A stretch of DNA of 64,000 nt. Source: Candidatus Doudnabacteria bacterium RIFCSPHIGHO2_02_FULL_42_25. Its GTDB lineage: Bacteria > Patescibacteria > Doudnabacteria > UBA920 > O2-02-FULL-48-8. The stretch is taken from the NCBI GenBank assembly GCA_001777665.1, contig MFEQ01000005.1, positions 1 to 64,000 on the forward strand, written 5' to 3'. The position numbers and the translations under genes are program-made. The notes under the pieces were generated by a model, which saw only the letters and a list, made by a program, of their open reading frames with translations, was not told the DNA's origin and did no database searches. Shown one piece after another: positions 34,239 to 44,155 of this stretch (positions within the stretch are counted from its first letter, which is position 1; the number at the start of each line of letters is the position of its first letter).

Positions 34239-35117
34239 CTATTTTTGGATTAGGTCAGGGGACTTAGCTAGTAATTTATTCAAAGTATTGTATCTAAACT
34301 GTTGCAGCTTTGGTAGCTCATGCATTCTAACAGTAAACCAAATTCCTTTAGTTAAATTAAATTCGTATTCATAATCTGACGGCCTAGGAAGTCCATGACT
34401 GTTATACAAGTCAGCCACGGTTTTTTTAAATTTAGAGACTTGGTCTTCGGTGAATTTATAGACACGATAGAATTCGTCATCAGCCTTTTCAGGAAACCAG
34501 TTCTGAATTGTGAGAAAAGCACCAATGTCGTAGCCGACAGGCCCTAGAAACGAGTCTTCTAAATCAATGATACCTTTAGGGTAGATATTGAAGGGAGTAA
34601 GATCGCCGTGTTGTATAGCGAACGGAAATTTTTCTAAATTTTGCTCCGCTCGTTTATAGGTTTCCAAAATTTCTTTTTCTAAATGAGGTAGTTCACGTAT
34701 GATTATATCCAAATGGATTCCATGTCGAAACTCATCCCAATCTTTATTTTCGACAATCGTTTGGACTTGAGCTTCCGCATAAATTTTTAAAATATGCAGA
34801 AATGTTTCAAATGATTCATCTAGCACATAGCCAGTTGATTCTGTTTCCTGTTTGAAAATTTCTCCGAAATGAAGGGAGCCTAGTGATTCCTCAACAAAGT
34901 AGGACATGTCCTGATACTCCCCTTCTTCCAACACGCGAGCAAGAGGAAAACCAACCTTTACCATCTGTTTATGCAATTCCAAATCCAAACCTATTTTTTC
35001 GATACTTCCAATTCGAAGATATGTAGAATCACTTCTGTAAATAGCAGTACCACTACGCTGCTCACGAACCAAATTATAGTTAATTCTATTTATTGTTATA
35101 GTACTTGGGTATTTCAT
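34239..35117 (-). CDS. Aminoglycoside phosphotransferase-fold kinase
   Basis: 292 residues. The kinase catalytic motif is AIQHGDLTPFNIY (HGDxxxxN), followed by the metal-binding IDLEDSFLGPVGYDIG. Start and stop codons touch those of the ABC exporter upstream, so they form an operon. It might phosphorylate a small molecule handled by the exporter; the substrate is unknown, and antibiotic resistance should not be assumed. Confidence 0.82.
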   Translation of the reverse strand: MKYPSTITINRINYNLVREQRSGTAIYRSDSTYLRIGSIEKIGLDLELHKQMVKVGFPLARVLEEGEYQDMSYFVEESLGSLHFGEIFKQETESTGYVLDESFETFLHILKIYAEAQVQTIVENKDWDEFRHGIHLDIIIRELPHLEKEILETYKRAEQNLEKFPFAIQHGDLTPFNIYPKGIIDLEDSFLGPVGYDIGAFLTIQNWFPEKADDEFYRVYKFTEDQVSKFKKTVADLYNSHGLPRPSDYEYEFNLTKGIWFTVRMHELPKLQQFRYNTLNKLLAKSPDLIQK

Positions 35118-36871
35118 TACGCTCCATTAAAGCCGCCAGCTTGGATTTCCCAAAGTTTTTGGTATGTCCCCTGTTTTGCTTTGACTAATTCTTCGTGCTT
35201 ACCTTCTTCTATGACTTTTCCATCTTCAATAACGATTATTCTATCCATCCTCATAATGGTTGAGAGGCGGTGAGCTATAACAATAGTTGTTTTACCTTCC
35301 ATAAGTGTTTTAAGTGCATCCTGAATGAATATTTCTGACTCCGAATCCAAACTGCTGGTGGCCTCATCTAGGACAAGAATCGGTGCATTTTTGAGAATCG
35401 CTCGAGCAATAGCAACCCTTTGCCTTTCCCCTCCGGAGAGCTTAACTCCCCTTTCCCCAACAAAAGTATCGTAGCCTTGAGGAAAATTCGAAATAAACTC
35501 ATGACAGTGGGCATATTTGGAAGCCTTAATTACTTCCTCCTCTGTTGCAGAAGGTTTTCCATATCGGATATTTTCCAGCAATGACCTATGAAAAAGCACT
35601 GGATCTTGTGGGACCAATCCAATTTGCCGCCTCAAGCTATCTTGTTTAACCTTCGAAATGTCCTGACCATCTATAAGAATTCTGCCCGATTGGAGATCAA
35701 AAAATCTAAAAAGCAATTTAACTATAGTAGATTTTCCACCACCTGAAGGACCTATCAAAGCAACTTTTTGTTTTTCTTGAATTCGTAAATTAAAGTTTGT
35801 AAAAACTTCTTGTTCATTGTAAGCAAAGCTTACTCTATCAAACTGGATCGTTCCTTGCTTGATTTTTAAATTCGTGGAATCATAACCATCCTTAACTTCG
35901 TGAGGAGTATTTAATATCACCGTCATTTCAGCAGCATCCGCTAAGGCCTCATATATCTTTTGAATGTTTTTGCCAATGTTCCAGAATTTTTCGAATATCC
36001 GACCCAAATATGCTTGAACTAATGCAAATCCACCAATGCTCATTAATCCCTGCTGCCATTGACTAATAGCGTAGTACATTACACCGAATTCCAAAAGAAT
36101 TACTAACGTTCCCTGAAAAATTTCTGCATGATTGGCTAGATCCCAACTCTTCTTCCTCATTTCGTAAAGCTCTTGGGTAATGCCCCGAAAAGTCTTAAGC
36201 TCTTTAGAATTTGAAGTAAATATTTTTAGGTTAATGTTATTCGTTATTGTGTCTGCCAGTTGAGCTGTTGTTTTAGTGTCTTGAGAGGCGCGTTTCAGAT
36301 CAAATTTCAATTTATATCTGTTAAAAAACACAGTAAAGGTAAGATAAATAAGTGACCAGCCGAGCACAATAAAACCGATCATGGGGTTAAACACCAAAGT
36401 GGCTGCGATGATACTTATAGTTATTAAGATAGTTCGCCCGATATCCAGATATGCCTGATCTGCAATAGTTTCGAAGGAATTTTGGTACCTTCTAACCTTA
36501 GTTACTAAACTACCAACAAAGTTGTCTGTAAAAAATCTATAGGAATGATTTTGGATGTATTCATAACAAGTATTTAAGAGGTCAGACATCACACGAGGTT
36601 GAAAAAAGTTACTCACATACAAAACCCCTCTCCAAGCAGAGTAATTAAAGAAGTTCAATAACAATATTAAAAATATAGTACTAATTAATGGGCTTGTATT
36701 TGCAGGATCGGTTACAACTAACTGGTCAAAAAATCTTTTGTAAAAAAATGGTTTTATTACATCAAATGCAACCAAAGCTAATGTGCCTATGAATAAAACA
36801 AAAACCACTCCCTTGTACTTCATGGAGTGTTGCCAATATATCTTAAGAGTCTGCTTTGTTTGTGATTGCAT
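35117..36871 (-). CDS. ABC exporter, fused membrane and ATPase domains
   Basis: 584 residues. Six-helix membrane domain to about residue 320, then ATPase with GPSGGGKST, signature LSGGERQRVAIARAIL, Walker B ILVLDEATSSLD and H-loop IAHRLST. MsbA/MDR-type half transporter. A TATACT box (complement at 36877-36882) lies five bases before the ATG, predicting a leaderless mRNA. Substrate unknown. Confidence 0.92.
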   Translation of the reverse strand: MQSQTKQTLKIYWQHSMKYKGVVFVLFIGTLALVAFDVIKPFFYKRFFDQLVVTDPANTSPLISTIFLILLLNFFNYSAWRGVLYVSNFFQPRVMSDLLNTCYEYIQNHSYRFFTDNFVGSLVTKVRRYQNSFETIADQAYLDIGRTILITISIIAATLVFNPMIGFIVLGWSLIYLTFTVFFNRYKLKFDLKRASQDTKTTAQLADTITNNINLKIFTSNSKELKTFRGITQELYEMRKKSWDLANHAEIFQGTLVILLEFGVMYYAISQWQQGLMSIGGFALVQAYLGRIFEKFWNIGKNIQKIYEALADAAEMTVILNTPHEVKDGYDSTNLKIKQGTIQFDRVSFAYNEQEVFTNFNLRIQEKQKVALIGPSGGGKSTIVKLLFRFFDLQSGRILIDGQDISKVKQDSLRRQIGLVPQDPVLFHRSLLENIRYGKPSATEEEVIKASKYAHCHEFISNFPQGYDTFVGERGVKLSGGERQRVAIARAILKNAPILVLDEATSSLDSESEIFIQDALKTLMEGKTTIVIAHRLSTIMRMDRIIVIEDGKVIEEGKHEELVKAKQGTYQKLWEIQAGGFNGA

Positions 36872-36892
36872 GCCTTAGTATAGACGGATTGC

Positions 36893-36918
36893 TTGGGCTT
36901 TATGTTTCAAGCCCAATA
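36893..36918. other. Hairpin upstream of the ABC exporter
   Basis: ttgggctt and aagcccaa form an 8-bp stem around about eight bases between the exporter promoter and the terminator of the M23 gene. No T-run; role unknown. Confidence 0.45.
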
Positions 36919-36930
36919 TATATTATAACA

Positions 36931-36954
36931 AAAAAAACACGGGCATTGCCGCGT
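36931..36954 (-). terminator. Terminator of the M23 peptidase gene
   Basis: On the minus strand acgcgg/cccgtgt (one G-U pair) around a 6-base loop, then seven T. Confidence 0.7.
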
Positions 36955-36973
36955 TTTTATATAACTCTTTGCT

Positions 36974-38281
36974 TTATAAGAAATCTAGAGGATTATACGG
37001 TGCACCATACGGGACTTTGTAAGCCCCATAGAGGTCTTGGCGAGCGCCATCGGCTATGTCAAATCCCCTAGCGTCAAAAACAGTGAAATGGAGATGATAT
37101 CCGCGATGTGGACCATAAAGAAGTCTTGTTGTATTCCCAGTATTCCCTTCAAATCCAACCAAATCCCCCATCTCGACAGATTGGCCAGTCTTCATACGGA
37201 AGCTGCTCATATGCGCATAAAGCGTAATAATTTCTTTACCAGCAAACTTTCCTGTACTGTGCTTGATCGCGACCCAGTTGCCATACGCGCCATTTCCTGT
37301 ACCTGTCGCTTGGACCACTCCATCTGCAGCTGCATAAATTGGCGTTCCTGCGGGTGCTGCGATATCTATTCCATTATGATAACTATAACCAAGTTTGGTA
37401 AATCCAGTGTTGCCGTAACCTTGTGTTAAGGTACCTTTCATGGGCCAAGCCAGTAACCCCCTCTCGGCTTTGAGTCTCGACTTGCCAAGCTTAGCTGCAA
37501 TTTGACTATCTAAATCATTAATTTCTTTTTCCAAAGCATCTTCCAACTTTTCTTGTTCAGTTAATAACCGCTGGAAAGCTCTTTCCTGTCCACGGGTTTG
37601 ATCCAAGACTTGTTGTTTGGCTCGCTGTTGTCCCACTAAACTAGTTTTGGCCAAATCCAAACTCTCTCGAAGTTGGTCTAGTTTGGCTTTTTCACTTTTC
37701 AACGCTGCCTGACGGATTTCTAATTCCGCTTCCAGCTGCTTGATTTTCGTTAATGTTTCCTGACTCTGTTGTTGAATCGTAGAAATATACTGGACTTGGT
37801 CCAAAAACTGATCAAAATTGTCATTCTCCAAAGCGATTTCCAAAGGACTGCGCTGGTCCATGTCATTGATATCTGCAATCAGAGCTTTCAAAATAGTTTT
37901 CTGATCTTTGATGTCGGCTTGAGTCTGGATAATCTTATCCGTCACATCAGCGATTTCAATATTTGTGACCTCAATCTTTGTTTCAGTAACTTCGATTTGG
38001 GCTTCAGTTTGGGCAATTTCCAAGTTCAATGATTTGATCTGGTTGGCTAAAGTTTTGGCTTCAGCTTGGACTTCTTTGATTTCCGTTTGGTACTGTCCGA
38101 TTTTTCTTTCTATGTCAGCTAGCTTGGCTTGTTTGTCAGCTTTTTGTTTCTGCAGTTCATCTGCTGTTTGAGCAGTCGTGTGAGGATTTACAGACATGAT
38201 TATAACAACACTAGCAATCAGTAATGCTGAAAATAGTGTCTTGATTTTGTTAGTATTTTGTTTCGAGTTCTTGTAGAACAT
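36974..38281 (-). CDS. EnvC-like coiled-coil M23 murein hydrolase
   Basis: 435 residues. Signal-anchor segment (about 15-33), a long coiled coil to about residue 285, and a C-terminal LytM/M23 domain with GIDIAAPAGTPIYAAADG (H-x3-D ligands in HNGIDIA) and HLHF. All metal ligands appear present, so it is likely an active endopeptidase, unlike E. coli EnvC. The layout is that of FtsEX-controlled hydrolases; ftsEX is 10 kb away. TACAAT lies nine bases before the ATG. Confidence 0.9.
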   Translation of the reverse strand: MFYKNSKQNTNKIKTLFSALLIASVVIIMSVNPHTTAQTADELQKQKADKQAKLADIERKIGQYQTEIKEVQAEAKTLANQIKSLNLEIAQTEAQIEVTETKIEVTNIEIADVTDKIIQTQADIKDQKTILKALIADINDMDQRSPLEIALENDNFDQFLDQVQYISTIQQQSQETLTKIKQLEAELEIRQAALKSEKAKLDQLRESLDLAKTSLVGQQRAKQQVLDQTRGQERAFQRLLTEQEKLEDALEKEINDLDSQIAAKLGKSRLKAERGLLAWPMKGTLTQGYGNTGFTKLGYSYHNGIDIAAPAGTPIYAAADGVVQATGTGNGAYGNWVAIKHSTGKFAGKEIITLYAHMSSFRMKTGQSVEMGDLVGFEGNTGNTTRLLYGPHRGYHLHFTVFDARGFDIADGARQDLYGAYKVPYGAPYNPLDFL

Positions 38282-38324
38282 TCTGACGTTATTGTATCAT
38301 TTTAACGCCAAAATGTCAATAAAG

Positions 38325-39779
38325 TTACAACGATGAAATTGCCTTATTTATTCGATTCAAAATTAGTTCTTTGCCGTTTGGTAGAACCATAAAGGTGTCC
38401 ATTATTTCAAACGGACCTGGAGATGCTTCCATGCCGGTCAAGGCAACGCGCAAGGGCCATAACACTTCACCGGTTTTAAGATTATTTTCTTCTATAAACT
38501 TTTTAATACTGTCTTCAGATACTTCTTGGGACCTAATGTGCTCATATGTGGAGGATAGGTTCCTCTTAATATTTTCTTTAGATGCTTTTTTCCAGATGAG
38601 TAATTTAGGATCATATTCCGGGTCGCTAAAAAAGTATTTGACCCTCTCCCCTATCTCGGAAAGTTTTTTTAATCTCTCTCTTTCTAATTCTAAAATTTTA
38701 TATATAAAAGATTTTGGTTTTGTTTCAGCCTCTGGCAAGAACAAAAGAATTTTATCATAAAGCTCTTTGACATCCATTTTGCGAATGTACATGCCATTGA
38801 TCCAGTCCAGTTTATCCAGATCAAACACCGCCCCTGATTTGTTTACTTTGCCAAAGGAAAACTGCTCGACTAGTTCATCGATCGTGAAAATTTCCTGCTC
38901 TGTTTTCGGATTCCAGCCCAGGAAAACCACAAAGTTAATCAGTGCTTCGGGTAGATAGCCTTGTTTCAAAAAGTCTTTAACCGCAACGTCACCGTCTCTT
39001 TTAGATAATTTCTTTTTTGATTTTGAGAGAAGGAGTGGTAGATGTGCAAATTGCGGCTGATCCCATTCAAACGCTGCATAAAGAAGTATATGCTTCGGTG
39101 TCGATGGTATCCATTCTTCACCACGGATGACATGGCTGATTTTCATCAAATGATCATCCACGACACTCGCCAAATGATAGGTTGGGTATCCGTCAGATTT
39201 GAGAAGCACCTGATCATCGACATCGTTACTCGAGATGGAAATTTCGCCATGAACCATGTCTGTGAACGTGATGGTTTGATCAGCCGGCACATTCAGACGC
39301 ACCACATGCTTTTCCTGATTTAAAAGTTTTTGATTTACTTCTTCTGGGGTCAATTTCAAACAGTGCTTGTCGTACTTCGGTGGCTGATGCGCGGCTTCCT
39401 GGGTATTTCGAAGCTCCTCTAATCTTTCAGGGGTACAAAAGCAATAATAAGCATGTTTGTTTTTTACTAATTCCCCTGCATGCTTTGAATACAAACTTAA
39501 TCTTTCTGATTGTTGATACGGTCCAAAATCCCCACGAACTTTTACTCCGTTATTCCAGTAAGGACCTTCATCTGAAGTTAAACCCAGTTCGTGAAGCGTT
39601 TGGACGATATTGTCTAGCGCACCAGGCACAGTTCGAGCCTTGTCTGTATCTTCAATTCGAAGAATGTAAGTCCCTTTATTTTTTTTGGCAAATAAGTAAT
39701 CGTAGAGCGCTGTCCGCAATCCACCTACGTGTAAATTTCCCGTTGGACTAGGTCCAAATCTTACTCTAATTTGTGACAT
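38325..39779 (-). CDS. gltX: Glutamyl-tRNA synthetase
   Basis: 484 residues, class I. RFGPSPTGNLHVGGLRTALYDYLFAKK contains the HIGH-type motif (HVGG), RIEDTD follows, and KLSKRDGD is the KMSKS motif. No gatCAB is in the window, so whether it also charges tRNA-Gln cannot be told. It overlaps the upstream glycosyltransferase gene by 14 bases. Confidence 0.96.
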   Translation of the reverse strand: MSQIRVRFGPSPTGNLHVGGLRTALYDYLFAKKNKGTYILRIEDTDKARTVPGALDNIVQTLHELGLTSDEGPYWNNGVKVRGDFGPYQQSERLSLYSKHAGELVKNKHAYYCFCTPERLEELRNTQEAAHQPPKYDKHCLKLTPEEVNQKLLNQEKHVVRLNVPADQTITFTDMVHGEISISSNDVDDQVLLKSDGYPTYHLASVVDDHLMKISHVIRGEEWIPSTPKHILLYAAFEWDQPQFAHLPLLLSKSKKKLSKRDGDVAVKDFLKQGYLPEALINFVVFLGWNPKTEQEIFTIDELVEQFSFGKVNKSGAVFDLDKLDWINGMYIRKMDVKELYDKILLFLPEAETKPKSFIYKILELERERLKKLSEIGERVKYFFSDPEYDPKLLIWKKASKENIKRNLSSTYEHIRSQEVSEDSIKKFIEENNLKTGEVLWPLRVALTGMEASPGPFEIMDTFMVLPNGKELILNRINKAISSL

Positions 39780-40554
39780 GGTTTTTCTTATACATATAAA
39801 TTTTCCAAATAAAAACTGGAATTGCGTTCCACATTCGCTTTATCCGCCAGGGTTGTGTGATTAAACGCCACAGCCATTCTAAGCCTATGGTACGCATAAA
39901 TTGAGGCGGCAGCAGTCGTTTACCTGCGATATAGTCAAATGTACCGCCCAACCCCATTGCCAGTTTGACGTTGAGTTTTTGTAGATTCGCTGCTATCCAT
40001 TTTTCCTGCTTTGGCGGCGAATAGGCTATGAGTAGTATATCAGAATTACTAGCCGCAATCTCTTGAATAATTTTCTCATCAAACGGTCGACCCGAGAGCG
40101 CTAAATTCACTTTCAGGTTAGGATACAACTTTTTTAATTCATAAGCTGATTGGGCAGCGACATTCCCCTCTCCTCCAACCAATGCTAGAGAAAAATTATT
40201 CTCTGCAGCCAGACGAACTAAATCATACACGAATAGACTGCCTGTGATCTGCTCCTGGATCACTGATCGAATATACGGACGATTAAAAATAATTGCAAAA
40301 AGTGTTTTGAGTAGAGAATCACTGCTATGTAAATACTTCGACGCCCAGAGCACCCCAATTCCGTCAGGAAGAGCAAGTGCCGCTCCATTCAAAGTTTTTT
40401 TATACTCTTCGTCTTCAAGTGCGAACACAATCTGCTCTGAATACGGTGTCACTAAGTAACATAACTTTTGCGATCGCAATAATTGTGTAACGTAGTCTAA
40501 GACTTCCCGCTTCGACAAATTATCTATGAGTATTCCCGCAACGTTGATTTTCAT
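39766..40554 (-). CDS. WecG/TagA/CpsF-family glycosyltransferase
   Basis: 262 residues. Characteristic segments: TPYSEQIVFALEDEEYKKTLNGAALALPDGIGVLW, LALVGGEGNVA, PPKQEKWIA, and GLGGTFDYIAGKRLLPPQFMRTIGLEWLWRLITQP. The family transfers N-acetylmannosaminuronate or similar sugars to a lipid carrier. A TATAAT box stands six bases before the ATG (complement at 40561-40566). Confidence 0.92.
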   Translation of the reverse strand: MKINVAGILIDNLSKREVLDYVTQLLRSQKLCYLVTPYSEQIVFALEDEEYKKTLNGAALALPDGIGVLWASKYLHSSDSLLKTLFAIIFNRPYIRSVIQEQITGSLFVYDLVRLAAENNFSLALVGGEGNVAAQSAYELKKLYPNLKVNLALSGRPFDEKIIQEIAASNSDILLIAYSPPKQEKWIAANLQKLNVKLAMGLGGTFDYIAGKRLLPPQFMRTIGLEWLWRLITQPWRIKRMWNAIPVFIWKIYMYKKNHVTN

Positions 40555-40612
40555 GCTAGAATTATAGCATATGGTTGTTTAGAAATTAGTATTTAGAAAT
40601 TGGAAATTTGCC

Positions 40613-40885
40613 ATGGAGATCAAGCGAGAGTTCAAAAAACAACCCGAGAAACATATCCACTCCCCTGCTCACGCGTTGGCTGACGAACTCGCCGTAAAAT
40701 TTTCTGATACCAAACACTTTGGATTTTATCTAAGAATGGCTCTGAAGTATGACCACAATTTTTTGCGCAGACTGGCGGGCGAAGTCATAGAACAGAAAGC
40801 CAAAAAACCAGGTGCTCTCTTCGCCTTTTTAATTAAAAAGCATAACGATGAAAATCGTCACGATTCCGAATCCAATCCTATATAA
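40613..40885 (+). CDS. Small conserved hypothetical protein upstream of def
   Basis: 90 residues: HIHSPAHALADELAVKFSDTKHFGFYLRMALKYDHNFLRRLAGEVIEQKAKKPGALFAFLIKKHNDE. I believe similar proteins occur in other Patescibacteria, but I cannot name the family. It is helical, basic, without anchor, and overlaps def by 38 bases. Confidence 0.7.
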   Translation: MEIKREFKKQPEKHIHSPAHALADELAVKFSDTKHFGFYLRMALKYDHNFLRRLAGEVIEQKAKKPGALFAFLIKKHNDENRHDSESNPI

Positions 40886-41321
40886 AAAAACTGAACTGAT
40901 CAAAAAATTTGATCGAAGTCTTGCTGATTTGGTCGAAAAAATGATTGAGACATGCAGGGCTGCAAATGGGATCGGACTCGCAGCTCCACAAATAGGTAAA
41001 TCAATCCGTCTCTGCGTGATCAACCTCGAGCATATGGGTATGCCTCCCTTTGCGCTGGTCAATCCGAAGATTACAAAAAAATCCTGGCGGAAAATAGAAA
41101 TGGAAGAAGGCTGTCTCTCCATCCCAGGTATTTATGGCATCGTCAAACGACCAGCAAAAATCACAGTCGAAGCTTTGAATCTGGAAGGTGAAAAAAGTAA
41201 GTTCGAAGCCGATGGATTATTGGCACGAGTTATACAACACGAGGTTGATCACCTCGATGGAATTTTATTTACTTCTAAAATTATCAAAGAGACATCGGGC
41301 AAACCCGATGAAAAAATGTGA
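40848..41321 (+). CDS. def: Peptide deformylase
   Basis: 157 residues with the three family motifs GIGLAAPQIG, EGCLSIP and QHEVDHLDG; Cys and two His bind the metal. Removes the formyl group from nascent proteins. Directly coupled to fmt (4-base overlap). Confidence 0.97.
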   Translation: MKIVTIPNPILYKKTELIKKFDRSLADLVEKMIETCRAANGIGLAAPQIGKSIRLCVINLEHMGMPPFALVNPKITKKSWRKIEMEEGCLSIPGIYGIVKRPAKITVEALNLEGEKSKFEADGLLARVIQHEVDHLDGILFTSKIIKETSGKPDEKM

Positions 41322-42232
41322 AAATAATCTTTGCTGGAACTTCCAAATTTGGGATCCCAACTCTGGAAAAGCTCAAACATGAACACGAGCTTGTTTTGAT
41401 AATTACCCAGCCAGACAAACCTGCTGGAAGGAATAAGACGATAACTCCATCTCCAGTGAAACTATGGGCGACTCGCCACAATGTTTATGTGGAGCAGCCA
41501 GCACATATTTCAGATTTACTTCCCGTTATATCCCATTTAAACCCAGATCTGATGCTGGTGGTAGCGTATGGTCAAATAATTCCAAAAGTTATTTTGAATA
41601 TTCCGAAATTCAAGTCGATAAATATTCACGGCTCACTTCTTCCCAAATATCGCGGAGCTTCCCCTGTCCAAGCAGCTATTTTAAATCAAGAAGAAAAAAC
41701 CGGAATTACCCTGATCCAAATGGATGAAAAAATGGATCATGGACCTATCATCGCTCAGTCTCCATTGATGCTCACTGGTAGAGAAACTTTTGAGGAATTA
41801 TACAAACACCTCGCTGACCTCTCCGCAGACATGGTCCCGAAGGTACTATCCGAATGGTTTGCTGGAAAAATCAATCCGCAAGTACAGAATGAGGAAAAGG
41901 CGACGTATACTAAATTACTAAACCGAAACGACGGCAAAATCAATTGGGCCCAATCCGCCAAAACAATTGATGCTCAAATCCGCGCACTGAATCCAGAACC
42001 AGGAACATGGACAACCCTAAATGGTAAAATTATTAAAGTGTTAAAAGCTCACATCATCAATGATGTAAAAATTGAGCTTCCAGGAAAAATTCATTTGCAT
42101 CAAGGCTTACCAGCTGTAAAAACCCTGGACGCGAGTTTGTTGATAGAAGAGATCCAACCAGAGGGCAAATCCCCCATGTCTGGCAAAGACTTTATCAACG
42201 GCTTAAAATCCGGCGGGAAATTGTTTATTTAG
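41318..42232 (+). CDS. fmt: Methionyl-tRNA formyltransferase
   Basis: 304 residues. FAGTSKFGIPTLEKL, the catalytic NIHGSLLPKYRGASPVQAAIL with the conserved Asn-His, and the C-terminal OB-like domain (RALNPEPGTWT). Adds the formyl group that def removes. Standard def-fmt pair. Confidence 0.96.
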   Translation: MKIIFAGTSKFGIPTLEKLKHEHELVLIITQPDKPAGRNKTITPSPVKLWATRHNVYVEQPAHISDLLPVISHLNPDLMLVVAYGQIIPKVILNIPKFKSINIHGSLLPKYRGASPVQAAILNQEEKTGITLIQMDEKMDHGPIIAQSPLMLTGRETFEELYKHLADLSADMVPKVLSEWFAGKINPQVQNEEKATYTKLLNRNDGKINWAQSAKTIDAQIRALNPEPGTWTTLNGKIIKVLKAHIINDVKIELPGKIHLHQGLPAVKTLDASLLIEEIQPEGKSPMSGKDFINGLKSGGKLFI

Positions 42233-42275
42233 CTTTCTTGACCTATTTGTACGATCGGACTAAATAGGTCATTAC

Positions 42276-42968
42276 TCAGGCTATCGAGCGCCCTCCGTCG
42301 ACATACAAGATTTGACCCGTTACAAAGTCTGTATCCAATAAATATAAAACAGCCTTAGTGATTTCGTGAGCTCCTCCCCATTTTCCAAGAGGAGTATTTT
42401 TTAAGGCTTCTAGATTATCTTCGTCCGATAAATTCGCTGGTTTCAGGATAGGTCCCGGTGCTATTGCATTAACTGCAATTTTTGGTGCTAATTCTTTGGC
42501 TAATGACTTAGTAAGTCCAATCACAGCACTTTTAGCAACATTGTAAGGTAAATAATCTTTGTACGGTTGATTTAATACTGACCAGTCAGCGATATGTATA
42601 ATTTTACCTTCCACCATTTCGTCAGCCGCGGCTTTGCTCATGAGAAAAGCACTTTTGGCAATAGTGTTCATGGTGCTGTCCCAATCTTTTTCAGTTAAAG
42701 TTTTCCAAGGCTGGTTCGGATAATTCGCCGCCATGTAGACTAGCCCATCAATTTGTCCAAATTTCTTTTTTGTTTCTGCGACAACTTTTTTTGCATCTGC
42801 TTCTTTTGACAAATTCGCTTGGACATACAAAACATCATCACCCAAATCAGGTTTGGATGTAAAATATGTCACTGCCAGTTTCGCTCCATTCGATTTCAAT
42901 CCTTGAGCTACATCAAGTCCGATCCTCGCAGCCCCTGTTAAAATTATTACTTTATTCTTGAGGTCCAT
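42276..42968 (-). CDS. Short-chain dehydrogenase/reductase
   Basis: 230 residues. NAD(P) motif TGAARIG, catalytic Tyr-x3-Lys in YNVAKSA with a preceding Ser, NAIAPGPI, and the C-terminal TGQILYVDGGRSI. FabG- or pteridine-reductase-like; substrate unknown. A pteridine role would fit the carbinolamine dehydratase in the same operon (inference). Its start overlaps the propeller gene by 17 bases. Confidence 0.9.
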   Translation of the reverse strand: MDLKNKVIILTGAARIGLDVAQGLKSNGAKLAVTYFTSKPDLGDDVLYVQANLSKEADAKKVVAETKKKFGQIDGLVYMAANYPNQPWKTLTEKDWDSTMNTIAKSAFLMSKAAADEMVEGKIIHIADWSVLNQPYKDYLPYNVAKSAVIGLTKSLAKELAPKIAVNAIAPGPILKPANLSDEDNLEALKNTPLGKWGGAHEITKAVLYLLDTDFVTGQILYVDGGRSIA

Positions 42969-44151
42969 TGTAGGTTACCTTATATATAACTCCGCTTTTA
43001 TCATCAGAAACGTACATTTGGCCGCCAGGTTGAATTAATACATCTACAGGCCGCCCCAAAACTTCATCGTCCTGAAGCCAACCGGAAATAAAGTCTTCTG
43101 TCCCTTCATAATTACCCTTAGCGTCTAACTTTACATGTAACAGCTTATAGCCAATCTTCTCAGATCTTTCACTCGAGCCATGCGATGCAACTATTAAGTC
43201 ATACCATAAACTAGATGGCCATCCTTCCTCGGGTATGAAATCCAAACCTAATACGGCGGTATGGGCTGGAAGATCTATATGTGACGAAATTTCGTAAGGA
43301 TCCATACATGGGTTACGAATGTAGACATTTTTATCAAAATCACTATCATGATTATTTTTACCATAACAGTTGGGCCAACCGTAATTGCCGTCTTGTTGTA
43401 TAACGTTGATCTCATCAGGAGGTAGATCATCGCCCAAATGATCAGATCCCATATCTGTCGCCCACATTTTCCCATCTAAATAACTCCATGTAAAAAATAC
43501 TGAATTTCTCAATCCCCTAGCCAGCTCTTTGAAATCTGACCCATCCTTTTTCATCGAAAAGATTTTTGCTCGATATTCGTTGTCTTCAATACAAACATTG
43601 CATGAAGAACCAACCGAAAGATAAAGACGATCATCCGGACCAAATTTAATAGTCCTCGTGACATGTCTACCACCAGTAGGAAGACCATCTTTTATGACTA
43701 CAGGGTTCAAGGGTTCAGTCGCGATATTGACCTGCGAGATTTTATCTTCTTCAGCAAAATATAAAACATTTCCATCTTGCGGATCAAACGCGATTCCGTG
43801 AGGTCTTTTCAATCTGCTGAAGACTTTTTCTTTCTTTGTAGGATTTCCATTTTGAACTGTAATTTTTGTGATTGCATCTTCTGATGTTTGGCTTATCCAT
43901 AGATTTCCCATACCGTCCCAAGCCATGACACGTGCGCCAGGAACATCTTCGACAAATTTTTGTATCCCAAAATGCTCGGGAAGTACTAAGCCCAACCCAG
44001 TATGATCTCCTGCTAAGCTTGGGTCTCCCACTATAACAGGGGGCTGAATTGCCTCTTCAGTATCTTCTTGTTGCTTCCTACGTTCATTAATGAATACCAG
44101 AACAACAAGAACGGCTACAAGAATTAATACTAAAGTTAAATTCCTTTTCAT
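42952..44151 (-). CDS. Anchored PQQ-glucose/sorbosone dehydrogenase-like propeller
   Basis: 399 residues: an N-terminal helix (about 4-22), then a beta-propeller with RPHGIAFDPQDGNVLYFAEEDK, GRHVTRTIKFGPDDRLYLSVGSSCNVC, and DGNYGWPNCYGKN, the landmarks of the soluble glucose dehydrogenase/L-sorbosone dehydrogenase family. Extracytoplasmic. No PQQ synthesis genes are visible, so enzymatic activity is uncertain. Confidence 0.85.
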   Translation of the reverse strand: MKRNLTLVLILVAVLVVLVFINERRKQQEDTEEAIQPPVIVGDPSLAGDHTGLGLVLPEHFGIQKFVEDVPGARVMAWDGMGNLWISQTSEDAITKITVQNGNPTKKEKVFSRLKRPHGIAFDPQDGNVLYFAEEDKISQVNIATEPLNPVVIKDGLPTGGRHVTRTIKFGPDDRLYLSVGSSCNVCIEDNEYRAKIFSMKKDGSDFKELARGLRNSVFFTWSYLDGKMWATDMGSDHLGDDLPPDEINVIQQDGNYGWPNCYGKNNHDSDFDKNVYIRNPCMDPYEISSHIDLPAHTAVLGLDFIPEEGWPSSLWYDLIVASHGSSERSEKIGYKLLHVKLDAKGNYEGTEDFISGWLQDDEVLGRPVDVLIQPGGQMYVSDDKSGVIYKVTYNGPQE

Positions 44152-44155
44152 CCAA

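Noticed and set aside
34239..36871. APH-type kinase and ABC exporter read as a resistance unit
   Set aside because: The folds support a small-molecule kinase and an exporter, but nothing in the sequence indicates an antibiotic substrate.
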